Shown here in pieces: positions 45,119 to 64,000 of a stretch of DNA of 64,000 nt. The notes under the pieces are model-generated. The model ran no database searches and had not been told where the DNA came from. It saw only the letters and a program-made list of their open reading frames with translations. The DNA comes from Synechococcus sp. MU1643. GTDB lineage: Bacteria > Cyanobacteriota > Cyanobacteriia > PCC-6307 > Cyanobiaceae. The stretch is taken from contig NZ_VTKY01000004.1 of NCBI RefSeq assembly GCF_020514095.1, forward strand, positions 1 through 64,000, in the 5' to 3' direction. Positions within the stretch are counted from its first letter, which is position 1, and the number at the start of each line of letters is the position of its first letter. A program made the position numbers and the translations under genes.

Positions 45119-45511
45119 TCAGGCGTCCCAGCGGGTCACCACGAGTTCAATCGAACCATCTTGGGTTTGGATCTGTTCGGCAACCTGAAAACCTTCCTTA
45201 GTAGTGGCAGCCAGAACCGTGTTCAAGGCGTAGCACTGGGCAAGCTTGGAGAGGAAGCGTTCCACAGGAATCTGTTGCTTCCACAGATCAAGATCGGTGA
45301 CCAACTCGTAGGACTCCGATGCGCTGTTCCAGCGGAAGCCGATATCACCACCGTCCTGCACTGCAATGGCCAGATCAGCCGAAACGGTCTGACCGCGGTA
45401 ACCACGCACAGGGCGTTCACCCTGATCAGGGGCGTAACCCATGTCTTCCAAAGCTTTCACCAGAGGCTCCAGCTGACGCAGTTCGGTTTTGACGGTGCTG
45501 AAATGCGACAT
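45119..45511 (-). CDS. ycf35: Ycf35 (DUF1257) protein
   Basis: A 130-residue soluble protein conserved in cyanobacteria and some plastid genomes. SHFSTVKTELRQLEPLVKAL at the start and RGYRGQTVSADLAIAV in the middle are the family marks. The molecular function is not established. The start ATG is at 45511; TGATG overlaps the stop of the DUF2997 gene by 1 nt, the usual pairing. Confidence 0.93.
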   Translation of the reverse strand: MSHFSTVKTELRQLEPLVKALEDMGYAPDQGERPVRGYRGQTVSADLAIAVQDGGDIGFRWNSASESYELVTDLDLWKQQIPVERFLSKLAQCYALNTVLAATTKEGFQVAEQIQTQDGSIELVVTRWDA

Positions 45512-45714
45512 CAGTTCAGATGAGCTGGGAGAGACTGGGACTGGACCTCAGGCTGCAGAAACGCTTCGGATGTGGACTCCTGACGTTCAACTGTTCCAAG
45601 AGCAGCTTCAACTTCTTCAGTGAGCTGCTGGCACGCCTCGCCTGCAACACCCTCGACCCGTTCTTCCACACGACCATCAGGCCGAATGGTGAAACGAATG
45701 GTCTTTTGGGGCAT
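45511..45714 (-). CDS. DUF2997 family protein
   Basis: A 67-residue protein: KTIRFTIRPDGRVEERVEGV then AGEACQQLTEEVEAALGTVE and a Gln/Ser tail. The beta-hairpin/helix start is the DUF2997 pattern. Such genes nearly always sit next to ycf35, as here, and may encode its partner; the role is unknown. The start ATG is at 45714, 74 nt after the HEAT-repeat gene. Confidence 0.88.
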   Translation of the reverse strand: MPQKTIRFTIRPDGRVEERVEGVAGEACQQLTEEVEAALGTVERQESTSEAFLQPEVQSQSLPAHLN

Positions 45715-45788
45715 TGAAGAAGCGCGATTTGCGTTGCAATCTAGTGGTGGTCTCCCCCGAGTGTTGCCTTCCTCGTTACACAGCCCAG

Positions 45789-46601
45789 TTACAGGATGAA
45801 ACCGTCGTTGATCAAGGCCTGTAGACGTTCTAGGACCAGCGGGTCCTCAAGCTGCTCTAGGGCGGTTCTGGCTTCATCGCGCACAGAAATCTCTCCGTCA
45901 TGGAGCAGGGCACTCACCAAAGACTCAACGATCTCAGCTTGTCGCGGCTGCACCAACTGATCCATCAAACGGCCCAAAGCCCAGATGCAGTTGCTGCGCA
46001 CCACCGCTTCACTGTCGATGCGCAGACTCACCAGCAATTGACCCGCCGCGGGGTCGGCCTTGACCGGTGAACGGCTGCCGGCCTCCGCCAGTGAGCCTGG
46101 ACACCAAAGGCGCACCGCCGCGACATCCGTCTGCAATGCCCGGATCAGCGGATTCAGCACCGGAGCATCTGGGAAATTGCCCAGGCTCCAGGCCGCAGCC
46201 TTACGGACGTAGGCATTGGCATCGAGCTGCAGCAGCTGCAACAGCGGCTCAACAGCCGGAGGAGATGGGTTGCGACCCAAGGCATAGACGGCACTCATCC
46301 GCTCCACCGGACAGAAGTTCTGGAGCAAGGGCAGCAGCAGGGCGATTGCACGTGGATCGCGGTGTTCACAGAACACCTGCAGGCCTTGGAGCCGTTCTCC
46401 ATGGTTGCCACGCAACCAGACAAGACCCTGGTCACAAGACCGGGCAATTTGCAGAGAGGAATCCTGCTCGGCGTCGTCGAGCTGGATCGCATCAAGCGGA
46501 TCAACATCGTCTTCGGCCGCTAGCTCACGCGCCAGCAGATCAGGATCCACGGAAAGGTTGGAAAGCCCCTGGTCCTTCTGTTGGCTGCGATCGTCAGTCA
46601 T
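45789..46601 (-). CDS. HEAT-repeat protein
   Basis: A 270-residue soluble protein. An acidic, disordered start (about 1-55) is followed by about six HEAT-like helical repeats, for example DPRAIALLLPLLQNFCPVER, PAVEPLLQLLQLDANAYVRK AAAWSLGNF and EAVVRSNCIWALGR. PBS-lyase-like HEAT proteins in Synechococcus include phycobilin lyases, but this protein has no recognisable CpcE/CpcF-type signature and no phycobilisome genes nearby, so a general scaffold is safer. The start ATG is at 46601. Confidence 0.83.
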   Translation of the reverse strand: MTDDRSQQKDQGLSNLSVDPDLLARELAAEDDVDPLDAIQLDDAEQDSSLQIARSCDQGLVWLRGNHGERLQGLQVFCEHRDPRAIALLLPLLQNFCPVERMSAVYALGRNPSPPAVEPLLQLLQLDANAYVRKAAAWSLGNFPDAPVLNPLIRALQTDVAAVRLWCPGSLAEAGSRSPVKADPAAGQLLVSLRIDSEAVVRSNCIWALGRLMDQLVQPRQAEIVESLVSALLHDGEISVRDEARTALEQLEDPLVLERLQALINDGFIL

Positions 46602-46631
46602 GCGTGGATGCTACGGGAGCCATTCCAGGGC

Positions 46632-46757
46632 TCAACCCATGGGAGCTGGAGCCAGCATGTCACCGGGAAGCCAGATGCGGGCACTCACGGCCACCAACGC
46701 CAGGGCAAACAGGAGAACAATCAGAGCCGGCAGAAGTGTGGAACGAAAAAACGACAC
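46632..46757 (-). CDS. Single-pass membrane microprotein (41 aa)
   Basis: From GTG 46757 to TGA 46632-46634 the frame encodes 41 residues: a short basic start (SFFRSTL), a long hydrophobic segment (LPALIVLLFALALVAVSARI) and a tail WLPGDMLAPAPMG. It starts 30 nt after the symporter stop on the same strand, so it is probably co-transcribed. No family is recognised. Confidence 0.55.
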   Translation of the reverse strand: MSFFRSTLLPALIVLLFALALVAVSARIWLPGDMLAPAPMG

Positions 46758-46787
46758 CGGAACACGCCAATCAAGGCGCCATTCTGC

Positions 46788-48542
46788 TCAAGACGGCACT
46801 GCATCGACACGCCGCCTCAGCTGCCAGATCGAGAGGATCAGCACCGACAGACCGATCCAACCAGTCCACTGTTGATGCAACAGGAATCCTCCGGTGCCGA
46901 GCAGACCGCCGAACAGCACACCGCAGGCCAGCACAAAGCGCCGCAGCATGGCGGGCAGAGACTCCATCGGCATGACACCGAAGCGCTGGCGCAGGTGTGA
47001 CCAACCGGGGCCCGGAGGACGCACCGTCCGCACAAACCGCTCCAAGACAGCGTCGGATTCCGGAGGTGTGCTCAGCATCACCGCCAACCAGACCAGAGCT
47101 GAGAGGCCGGTGATCACCGCAATACGAACCCCATAATCCTCGATCCGAACCAGGGGCACCACCGAGGTGAACACCCCAACGAAAAACCCGCAGAGCATCG
47201 CCGACAGCTCCGCTGCGGCGTTAACGCGCCACCAGAACCAGCGCAGCACCAGAACCACACCTGGGCCGGACCCGATGGCGATCACCAGCCGAAACACCGT
47301 GCCGATGCTGTCGCTAATCAAAGCGGTGATCACCCCAAGAACAAGCAGCAGAACCGTGGTGAGTTGTCCCACCAACAACAGCTCGCGCGGACCGGCGGAG
47401 GGTCGAACAAAGCGCTGATAGAGGTCGTGAGTGAGGTAGCTGGCTCCCCAGTTCACCGAGGTGCTCACGGTGCTCATGAACGCCGCCACCAGGGAAATCA
47501 CCACCAGGCCAAGCGCCACGGGGGGCAGCAGTTGCACGGCCAGGGTGGGATAGCCGAGCTCCAGATCAGCGCCAGCTGGCAACAGCACCAGGGCCGCCAA
47601 GGCGACCACGATCCAGAGCCAGCTGCGCAGGAGGTAATTCACCACCAGAAACACCCAACCCGCCAGCCTGGCCTGATGCTCATCACGGGTTGCCAGCATC
47701 CGCTGGATGAACTCGCCGCCACCATCGCTACGACGGAAACTCCACCACTGCACAGCGATGTAGGCCGTGAACATCGGGATGCTGATGCCACTGCCCTGCA
47801 ACCAGCGGAAGCCCGAGTCATCCCAGGTCCAGGGCACCAGAGACAGCAGCTCTGGACGCTGCAGCGCCTGCAGTTGCTCCAACAGCGCCGTCATCCCTCC
47901 TGCGGCATGGAGCGCAGCCGCGGCCACGGCCACGGCACCTGCCAACGCCAAGACGAGCTGGACCAGATCGGTCACCACAACAGCCCAGAGCCCACCGGCC
48001 ACGGTGTAACTCATCACGAGCAGGGCCACGACCATCAACAACCAGACCGTGTCCGTCAGTCCCAGTGCAGCGGGTTGACCCGACACCAGACCCAGGGCTT
48101 CCACCACCTTGCGGAGGGCGAGGAAGGCATACCCGATGCCGATGCAGTTCACCGGCACGGCCAACAGGAAAGCCTTGATACCGCGCAACCAAGCCGCCGC
48201 CGCTCCGCCATAGCGCAACTCGGTAAAGGCGGCGTCGGTGAGCACACCGCTGCGGCGCCAGAGGGGTGCGAAGACAACCGCCATCGCCACATGGGCCAAA
48301 CCAAAACTCCACCACTCCCAGTTGCCCGCCAGGCCGCGGGCACCCACCAGGCCGGCGACGTAGAGCGGCGTGTCGATAGAGAAGGTGGTCGCCGCCATCG
48401 AGGCGCCGGCCAACCAACCGTTCAGACGACGGCCAGCCACGAAATAATCCGCTTCGCCGCTGTTGCGGCGGGCCAGCCACAACCCCAACACCAGGGTTAG
48501 AACGAGGTAAGAAGCGAGAAGCAGCCAATCGATTGCTGTCAT
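46788..48542 (-). CDS. Sodium:solute symporter (SSS family)
   Basis: A 584-residue membrane protein with about 13 hydrophobic segments. The start DWLLLASYLVLTLVLGLW then DYFVAGRRLNGWLAGASMAA and GREL-like SAGPRELLLVGQLTT mark the sodium:solute symporter family. The substrate (sugar, proline, urea or another) is not visible. I choose ATG 48542, 10 nt after the rlmN stop; the open frame extends to 48611 but overlaps rlmN. It is transcribed with rlmN. Confidence 0.9.
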   Translation of the reverse strand: MTAIDWLLLASYLVLTLVLGLWLARRNSGEADYFVAGRRLNGWLAGASMAATTFSIDTPLYVAGLVGARGLAGNWEWWSFGLAHVAMAVVFAPLWRRSGVLTDAAFTELRYGGAAAAWLRGIKAFLLAVPVNCIGIGYAFLALRKVVEALGLVSGQPAALGLTDTVWLLMVVALLVMSYTVAGGLWAVVVTDLVQLVLALAGAVAVAAAALHAAGGMTALLEQLQALQRPELLSLVPWTWDDSGFRWLQGSGISIPMFTAYIAVQWWSFRRSDGGGEFIQRMLATRDEHQARLAGWVFLVVNYLLRSWLWIVVALAALVLLPAGADLELGYPTLAVQLLPPVALGLVVISLVAAFMSTVSTSVNWGASYLTHDLYQRFVRPSAGPRELLLVGQLTTVLLLVLGVITALISDSIGTVFRLVIAIGSGPGVVLVLRWFWWRVNAAAELSAMLCGFFVGVFTSVVPLVRIEDYGVRIAVITGLSALVWLAVMLSTPPESDAVLERFVRTVRPPGPGWSHLRQRFGVMPMESLPAMLRRFVLACGVLFGGLLGTGGFLLHQQWTGWIGLSVLILSIWQLRRRVDAVPS

Positions 48543-48552
48543 TCGCAGACCT

Positions 48553-55841
<7,289 letters not shown>

Positions 55842-55883
55842 TTAAGGAAGAAGGAGCGGGGAATCGGTTCGTTCGTTGATCCG

Positions 55884-58800
55884 TCAGTCCTCGTCGTAAT
55901 CCGCGACGCCGAGGGATTCGTAGGTGGGCCTACTGGGGGTGCTGCGACGTGGGTTCACGTCCTGCATCAGGTCCACTTCCTTGCCTTCATCGGTGTAGAC
56001 GGCGATGTCTAGACCCAGGGACTGAAGCTCGCGCATCAGCACCTTGAAGGATTCCGGCGTACCGGGGCGGGGGATCGGCTTGCCTTTGACGATGGCGTTG
56101 AGGGCCTCGTTGCGGCCCTGCATGTCGTCGGACTTGACCGTGAGCAGTTCCTGCAGGGTGTAAGCGGCGCCATAGGCCTCAAGTGCCCACACCTCCATCT
56201 CACCCAGACGCTGACCGCCTTGCTGTGCCTTACCGCCCAGGGGCTGCTGGGTGACCAAGGAGTAGGGGCCAGTGGAACGGGCGTGGATCTTGTCGTCCAC
56301 CAGGTGAACCAGCTTGAGGAAGTGGGAATAGCCCACGGCCACGGGCTGATCGAAGGGCAGACCGGTACGACCATCACGCAACTGCAGCTTGCCGGGATCC
56401 TCAGGGTCGTACACCCAACCCTTGCCGGGCTGCTTGGCGGCTTCCTTGAGGAAGGTCTCGACGGTCTGCTGGGACTTCTCAGCCCCGTACATCTCATCAA
56501 AGGGAACGATGCGCACGCGGCAATCCAGGTTGGACGCCGCCCAACCCATCAGCAACTCGAACACCTGACCCACATTCATCCGGCTCGGCACACCCAGGGG
56601 ATTGAGCACGATGTCGACCGGGGTGCCGTCGGGCAGATAGGGCATGTCCTCCCGGGGAAGGATGCGGCTGATGATGCCTTTGTTGCCGTGGCGGCCGGCC
56701 ATCTTGTCGCCGACCTGGATCTTGCGGCGCTGGGCCACATAAACCCGCACCACCATGTTCGCGCCGGGGGGCAGCTCATCACCCTGTTCACGGGTGTAGA
56801 TGCGCACATCCACAACGCGGCCACGCTCGGTGCCGGGCACACGCAAGGAGTTGTCGCGCACATCGCGGGCCTTCTCACCAAAGATCGCGCGAAGCAGCTT
56901 TTCTTCAGGTGGCTGATCAGATTCGCCCTTGGGCGTCACCTTGCCAACGAGGATGTCGCCGCTTTCAACGAAAGCACCAACGCGGATGATGCCCATCTCG
57001 TCGAGGTTGCCGAGACTTTCCTCAGCGACGTTGGGAATCTCGCGGGTAATTTCCTCGGGTCCGAGCTTGGTCTGACGCGCTTCGATCTCGTACTTCTCGA
57101 TGTGAACCGATGTGTAGAGGTCGTCAGTGACCAGACGCTCGCTGACCAGCAGCGCGTCCTCGTAGTTGTAACCCTCCCAGGGCATGTAAGCGATCAGAAC
57201 GTTCTGACCCAGGGCGATCTCACCGCCTTCACAGGCCGAGCCATCCGCCATCACCTGACCGACGATCACCGGATCGCCACAGCGAACGATCGGGCGCTGG
57301 TTCAGGCAGGTGTCCTGGTTGGAGCGCTGATACTTCTGCAGGAAGTGGGTGTGGTCGTTGCCGTCCTCGTCCTGAACAACGATGGCATTGGCATCCACAT
57401 AGGTGACAGTGCCATTCACCCGGGAAATCGGCACCATGCCGGAGTCGCGGGCCACCTGGGTTTCCAGGCCGGTACCCACCAGGGCACGCTCGGGACGCAG
57501 CAACGGCACAGCCTGACGCTGCATGTTTGAGCCCATCAGGGCGCGGTTGGCGTCGTCGTGCTCCAGGAAGGGGATTAGGGACGTTGCCACGGAAATCACC
57601 TGCACCGGTGAGAGGGCGACGTAGTCGACCTGCTCAGGAGGGACCTTCTCGAAATCCTGGCGGTAACGCACAGGAATCAGATCGGCTGTGATCCTGCCGT
57701 CGTCCTCGGTGGCCACATCACCAGGGGCAACGCGCACTTCGTCTTCCCGGTCTGCAGACAGGTAGATCGGATCGCCATCCTTCAGGACGACACCGTTCTC
57801 GACCTTCCAGAACGGAGTTTCGATGAAGCCGTACTCGTTGACCCGGGCGTGGGTGGCCAGGGAGTTGATCAGACCGGCGTTGGGACCTTCCGGCGTCTCA
57901 ATCGGGCAGAGACGGCCGTAGTGGGAGGGGTGAATGTCACGCACGGCGAAGCCTGCACGCTCACGGGTGAGACCACCAGGTCCAAGAGCCGAGATGCGGC
58001 GCTTGTGGGTGAGCTCAGCCAGAGGGTTCGTCTGGTCCATGAACTGGCTCAGCTGGCTGGAGCCGAAGAACTCCTTGATCGCTGCCACGAGAGGCTTGGG
58101 ATTGACCAACTGTGCTGGGGTCAGCGAATCGGTTTCTCCAACGGTCATCCGTTCCTTGATGATCCTCTCGAGACGGTTCAGACCCACACGAACCTGGTTC
58201 TGCAGGAGTTCACCCACGGAACGCACGCGGCGGTTGCCGAGGTGGTCGATGTCATCGAGGCTGGCGCCGCCGACATCAAGCTCCAGGTTGATCAGGTAAT
58301 CGAGAGTGGAGAGCACGTCCTCATGGGTGAGGGTGCGCACCGTGTCGGGGATGGTGAGACGCAGCTTCTTGTTGATCTTGTAGCGGCCGACCCGACCGAG
58401 GTCGTAGCGCTTGGGATCGAAAAAACGGGTCTGCAGCAGCTGCTGACCACCACTCACTGAGGGGGGTTCACCTGGACGCAGTTTCTTGTAAAGCTCAAGC
58501 AGCGCCTGGTCTTCCGAGCTGATGCCCTCGTCGTTCGCGGCATCAATCGACTTCTTATAAAACTCGGGGTGACGCAGCTTGTCGAGCACGTCGTTGTCAG
58601 ACAGACCCATGGCACGCATGAGCACGTGCGCGTTGATCTTGCGGGTCTTGTCCACACGAACGTGGAGCAAGTCGTTCTTATCTGTCTCAAACTTCAGCCA
58701 GGCACCCCGGTTGGGGATGACGCTGGCGTTGTAGGTGCGCCGACCATTCTTGTCCATTTCATCTTTGAAATAGACACCCGGGCTACGCACGATCTGGTTC

Positions 58801-59177
58801 ACGATCACGCGCTCAGCGCCGTTGATGATGAACGTGCCGCGCTCGGTCATCAGCGGCAATTCGCCGATGAACACCTCCTGCTCCTTGATCTCACCGGTCT
58901 CCTTATTGACCAGGCGGCAGGTCACATACATCTGAGAAGCGAAGGTCGCATCGCGACGCTTGGCCTCTTCCACATCATGGCGGGGGCGCTTTAGCCGGTA
59001 CTCGCTACCGATGAAGTGCAGCTCCAGCTTGCCGGTGTAATCCGTGATCGGAGAGAAGCTTTCCAGCTCCTCGATCAGACCTTGATCCAAAAACCACTTA
59101 AAGCTGGCCCGCTGCACCTCCACCAGATCAGGGAGGTAGGTGGCGGTCTTGGCGACCTGAATCGCGCTGCTGCTCAT
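55884..59177 (-). CDS. rpoB: RNA polymerase beta subunit
   Basis: The 1097-residue beta subunit. Family marks are [15 protein letters not shown] near the N-terminus, the rifampicin-region [60 protein letters not shown] and the C-terminal [14 protein letters not shown]. It opens the operon rpoB-rpoC1-rpoC2-hli-rlmN. The start ATG is at 59177, preceded by a 280-nt leader with a long inverted repeat after tatD. Confidence 0.98.
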   Translation of the reverse strand: MSSSAIQVAKTATYLPDLVEVQRASFKWFLDQGLIEELESFSPITDYTGKLELHFIGSEYRLKRPRHDVEEAKRRDATFASQMYVTCRLVNKETGEIKEQEVFIGELPLMTERGTFIINGAERVIVNQIVRSPGVYFKDEMDKNGRRTYNASVIPNRGAWLKFETDKNDLLHVRVDKTRKINAHVLMRAMGLSDNDVLDKLRHPEFYKKSIDAANDEGISSEDQALLELYKKLRPGEPPSVSGGQQLLQTRFFDPKRYDLGRVGRYKINKKLRLTIPDTVRTLTHEDVLSTLDYLINLELDVGGASLDDIDHLGNRRVRSVGELLQNQVRVGLNRLERIIKERMTVGETDSLTPAQLVNPKPLVAAIKEFFGSSQLSQFMDQTNPLAELTHKRRISALGPGGLTRERAGFAVRDIHPSHYGRLCPIETPEGPNAGLINSLATHARVNEYGFIETPFWKVENGVVLKDGDPIYLSADREDEVRVAPGDVATEDDGRITADLIPVRYRQDFEKVPPEQVDYVALSPVQVISVATSLIPFLEHDDANRALMGSNMQRQAVPLLRPERALVGTGLETQVARDSGMVPISRVNGTVTYVDANAIVVQDEDGNDHTHFLQKYQRSNQDTCLNQRPIVRCGDPVIVGQVMADGSACEGGEIALGQNVLIAYMPWEGYNYEDALLVSERLVTDDLYTSVHIEKYEIEARQTKLGPEEITREIPNVAEESLGNLDEMGIIRVGAFVESGDILVGKVTPKGESDQPPEEKLLRAIFGEKARDVRDNSLRVPGTERGRVVDVRIYTREQGDELPPGANMVVRVYVAQRRKIQVGDKMAGRHGNKGIISRILPREDMPYLPDGTPVDIVLNPLGVPSRMNVGQVFELLMGWAASNLDCRVRIVPFDEMYGAEKSQQTVETFLKEAAKQPGKGWVYDPEDPGKLQLRDGRTGLPFDQPVAVGYSHFLKLVHLVDDKIHARSTGPYSLVTQQPLGGKAQQGGQRLGEMEVWALEAYGAAYTLQELLTVKSDDMQGRNEALNAIVKGKPIPRPGTPESFKVLMRELQSLGLDIAVYTDEGKEVDLMQDVNPRRSTPSRPTYESLGVADYDED

Positions 59178-59258
59178 GCGGGGACCGGCAGAGAGGACGA
59201 AGGGACTGGGGAGGACTGGATTGGCGGCAAAAGCTCACCCGACAAGACGATTCGACAC

Positions 59259-59306
59259 AGCAGCGGCACTGACGGTTTCCAGTACGGAACCGTCAGCGCC
59301 GCTGCT
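59259..59306. promoter_or_regulatory. Long inverted repeat in the rpoB leader
   Basis: AGCAGCGGC and GCCGCTGCT (9 bp) flank an inner CTGACGGTT / AACCGTCAG stem (9 bp), separated by one A:C mismatch, and the loop region carries one bulged T. It lies between tatD (152 nt upstream) and rpoB (82 nt downstream) on the minus strand. No T-run follows in either direction, so it is a candidate RNA leader structure, attenuator or processing site rather than a plain terminator. Confidence 0.6.
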
Positions 59307-59457
59307 GCTGTTCAGAAATCGCGGGTCAGATCAGCTGACGACGACAAATGCACCGGAAGGAAATGGACGCTTCAGGCACCACGCACAAGAGAAATTCCTG
59401 CGCCTGGCCAGCCAATACAACATCTTACATATGGACTCGACTCTCCCGAAACCCCAG

Positions 59458-60246
59458 TTAAGGGAGTCCGAACAAACGCCGGGCGTTGGAGGTGCTACTG
59501 CAGGCCACGCTGTCGAGATCCACGCCGCGGAGCTCGGCCACCCGCGTTGCAACGGAGGCCACAAAGGCCGGCTCGTTGCGCTTGCCGCGGCGGGGCACAG
59601 GGGCCAGAAAAGGGCAATCTGTTTCCACCAGGAAACGATCCTCCGGCACCTGACGGGCACAGTCGTGGGTGGGCTCCGCCTTGGGGAAGGTGACAGTGCC
59701 ACTGAAGCTGATGTAGAAACCGAGATCGAGAAAGTGGTGCATTTCATCAGGGGTGCCGCCCCAGCAGTGCATCACCCCTCCAGGGCAACTGCCCTGCGCC
59801 TTGCGGGCCCGCAGTTCCTCCAGCATCGGCTCGGCTGCATCCCGGCAGTGAATGATCACCGGCAGGTTCAACTCCACCGCTAGATCCAATTGAGGACGCA
59901 GCACAGCAAGCTGCTCCTCCAGATTCTTGTCACGGAACAGATCGAGTCCGAGTTCACCGATAGCGACCACCCGATCGTCCTCGAGGGCCGCCCGACGCAG
60001 CACAGCCACCGTGTCATCCCTCCAATGCTCGGTGTCCAGTGGATGGACGCCGACGGAATAACGCATCTCCGGAAACCGATCAGCCAAGGCGCGGATCGCC
60101 GGAATTTCAGAGGGTTCAACGCAGGCGTGCAGCAGAGCACCAACCCCAGCCTCACGCCAGCGTGAGGCCACCTCATCGAGGTCGTCATCAAAGTTGCGAA
60201 AGACGATGTGACAGTGGCTGTCAATCAACGTCGGGGTGGGGGACAC
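59458..60246 (-). CDS. tatD: TatD-family metal-dependent hydrolase
   Basis: A 262-residue TIM-barrel hydrolase. The metal ligands are visible in LIDSHCHIVF (HxH), a central GELGLDL Glu, NLPVIIHCRDAAEPML, VMHCWGG and LVETDCPFLAP (Asp). Family members are 3'-5' DNases or exonucleases; the in vivo role is not certain. The start is GTG 60246. It lies between rpsT and rpoB on the same strand, a common cyanobacterial order. Confidence 0.94.
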   Translation of the reverse strand: MSPTPTLIDSHCHIVFRNFDDDLDEVASRWREAGVGALLHACVEPSEIPAIRALADRFPEMRYSVGVHPLDTEHWRDDTVAVLRRAALEDDRVVAIGELGLDLFRDKNLEEQLAVLRPQLDLAVELNLPVIIHCRDAAEPMLEELRARKAQGSCPGGVMHCWGGTPDEMHHFLDLGFYISFSGTVTFPKAEPTHDCARQVPEDRFLVETDCPFLAPVPRRGKRNEPAFVASVATRVAELRGVDLDSVACSSTSNARRLFGLP

Positions 60247-60294
60247 AGCTGGGCCGAAACGCGCTTTCGGCCCATTCTGCCGGTTGGAACCGAA

Positions 60295-61998
<1,704 letters not shown>

Positions 61999-62006
<8 letters not shown>

Positions 62007-62718
62007 GGCGCTGCTCCAGGCTGCGGACACCCGCCACGCCATCGGCAATCTCGCCGACCAACACCTCATCGGTAATGTTGACGAACAGGCCGTTCTCCAA
62101 CACACCGGGGATGTTGTTGATGATCTGTTCCAAAGCCACTGGATCGGCAATACCACCTTCAAGTTTGGCATCCAGCACAAGGTTGCCCTGATCGGTAACC
62201 ACAGGACCGGCCTTGCGCTGGGCCATGCGTAGCTCAGCGCTGCATCCGAGGGCTTCCAGCTGCTGCTTCACTTGGCGCCAGGCCCCTGGCAGCACTTCCA
62301 CCGGCAGCAGAAAACCGAGGTTGAGACGGTCCACCAGTTTGGTGGAGTCCACTACCACAACAAAACGATCCGCCCGTGCCGCCACGAGTTTTTCCTGCAC
62401 GTGGCAAGCGCCGCCGCCCTTGATCAATTGGAAGCCAGGGTCGACTTCGTCGGCACCATCGATGGCTAAATCAATCCGGCTGACGGCGTTGAGGCTGAGC
62501 AGTGGGATGTTGAGCTCCGCGGCCAGCACCTCTCCTTGAAAGGAGGTGGTCACACCAACGATGTCTTTAAGTTCGCCGCTGGCGAGCTTGGCCCCTAGGC
62601 CCTGAATCATCAACGCTGCGGTGGAACCTGATCCTAGGCCCAGCACCATGCCGTCCTTGATCTGTTCAACAGCGGCGTCAGCCACCGCCTGTTTCATCTG
62701 GGTCTGAAGATCAGCCAT
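61999..62718 (-). CDS. rpiA: Ribose-5-phosphate isomerase A
   Basis: Interconverts ribose-5-phosphate and ribulose-5-phosphate, needed for the Calvin cycle and pentose phosphate pathway. The 239-residue protein has [40 protein letters not shown] (catalytic Asp/Glu), and [18 protein letters not shown]. The start ATG is at 62718. It runs with the HtrA gene on the minus strand (38-nt gap). Confidence 0.96.
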
Positions 62719-62756
62719 CAGGTCACGTCCTTAGGGGCGCGACCGTAGCAAGGGTT

Positions 62757-63977
<1,221 letters not shown>

Positions 63978-64000
63978 CTAACAAATCAGCAAACGCAGTT

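Noticed and set aside
47364-48500. A 378-codon plus-strand frame opposite the sodium symporter
   Set aside because: Shadow of a membrane-protein gene; His/Gln-rich translation with no hydrophobic segments.
56220-57530. A 436-codon plus-strand frame opposite rpoB
   Set aside because: Antisense shadow of rpoB driven by high GC; no start or family support.

Overview
The window is a gene-dense, GC-rich stretch of a cyanobacterial chromosome. It most resembles a marine picocyanobacterium of the Synechococcus group. The evidence is the overlapping psbD/psbC pair (photosystem II D2 and CP43), the split RNA polymerase beta-prime subunit (rpoC1 and rpoC2), PipX/PipY, a high-light-inducible protein, Ycf35, SepF and several cyanobacteria-only families (DUF1823, DUF3143, DUF2997). 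The strain cannot be named from sequence alone.

Layout, left to right. 1-1.56 kb: end of psbD and all of psbC, closed by a strong terminator. 1.6-5.3 kb: a sulfur amino-acid block with two PLP enzymes of the Cys/Met family and an enteric-type cysteine synthase. 5.4-11 kb, minus strand: queA, the pyruvate dehydrogenase E2 subunit, a YlqD-like protein, an acyl-CoA/ACP synthetase and lipB. LipB makes the lipoyl group that E2 carries. 11-15.7 kb, plus strand: long ribosome hibernation factor, DeoC-like protein, recO, an MFS carrier and a glycosyltransferase. 15.7-24.3 kb: mixed small genes, mtnD, cobI, proC, sepF, the pipX-pipY pair, an EcfT-type membrane protein and der. Two secreted-type genes here are interrupted by single in-frame TAG codons. 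24.3-30.5 kb: a tRNA-dihydrouridine synthase, the complete dTDP-rhamnose set rfbA-rfbC-rfbD-rfbB, and fumC. 30.5-33.3 kb: a Ski2-like helicase.

33.4-36.07 kb is the only clearly accessory-looking stretch. It holds very small reading frames on both strands, visibly AT-richer patches, one frameshifted mini-gene and strong hairpins, and it sits between the helicase and an SBF-family transporter. 37-42 kb is a biotin operon, bioF-bioK/H-bioC-bioD-(51-aa membrane protein), followed by bioA. The first five genes are linked by 4-nt stop/start overlaps.

42-60.6 kb is almost entirely minus strand: rpsT, tatD, rpoB, rpoC1, rpoC2, hli, rlmN, a sodium:solute symporter, a 41-aa membrane protein, a HEAT-repeat protein, DUF2997, Ycf35, a 4Fe-4S ferredoxin and an aldo/keto reductase, then (past rsmG on the plus strand) the J-domain and DUF3143 genes. 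The hli gene is wedged between rpoC2 and rlmN with 4-nt overlaps on both sides. 60.7-64 kb holds hisD, rpiA and an HtrA-type protease.

I saw no rRNA or tRNA gene, CRISPR array, insertion sequence or prophage. I did not find a clear undescribed multi-gene system. The best leads are the two TAG-interrupted secreted genes, the DeoC homologue lacking its Schiff-base lysine, the YkuD-like protein lacking its cysteine, the small-ORF island, the hli gene inside the RNA polymerase operon, and the long inverted repeat in the rpoB leader.
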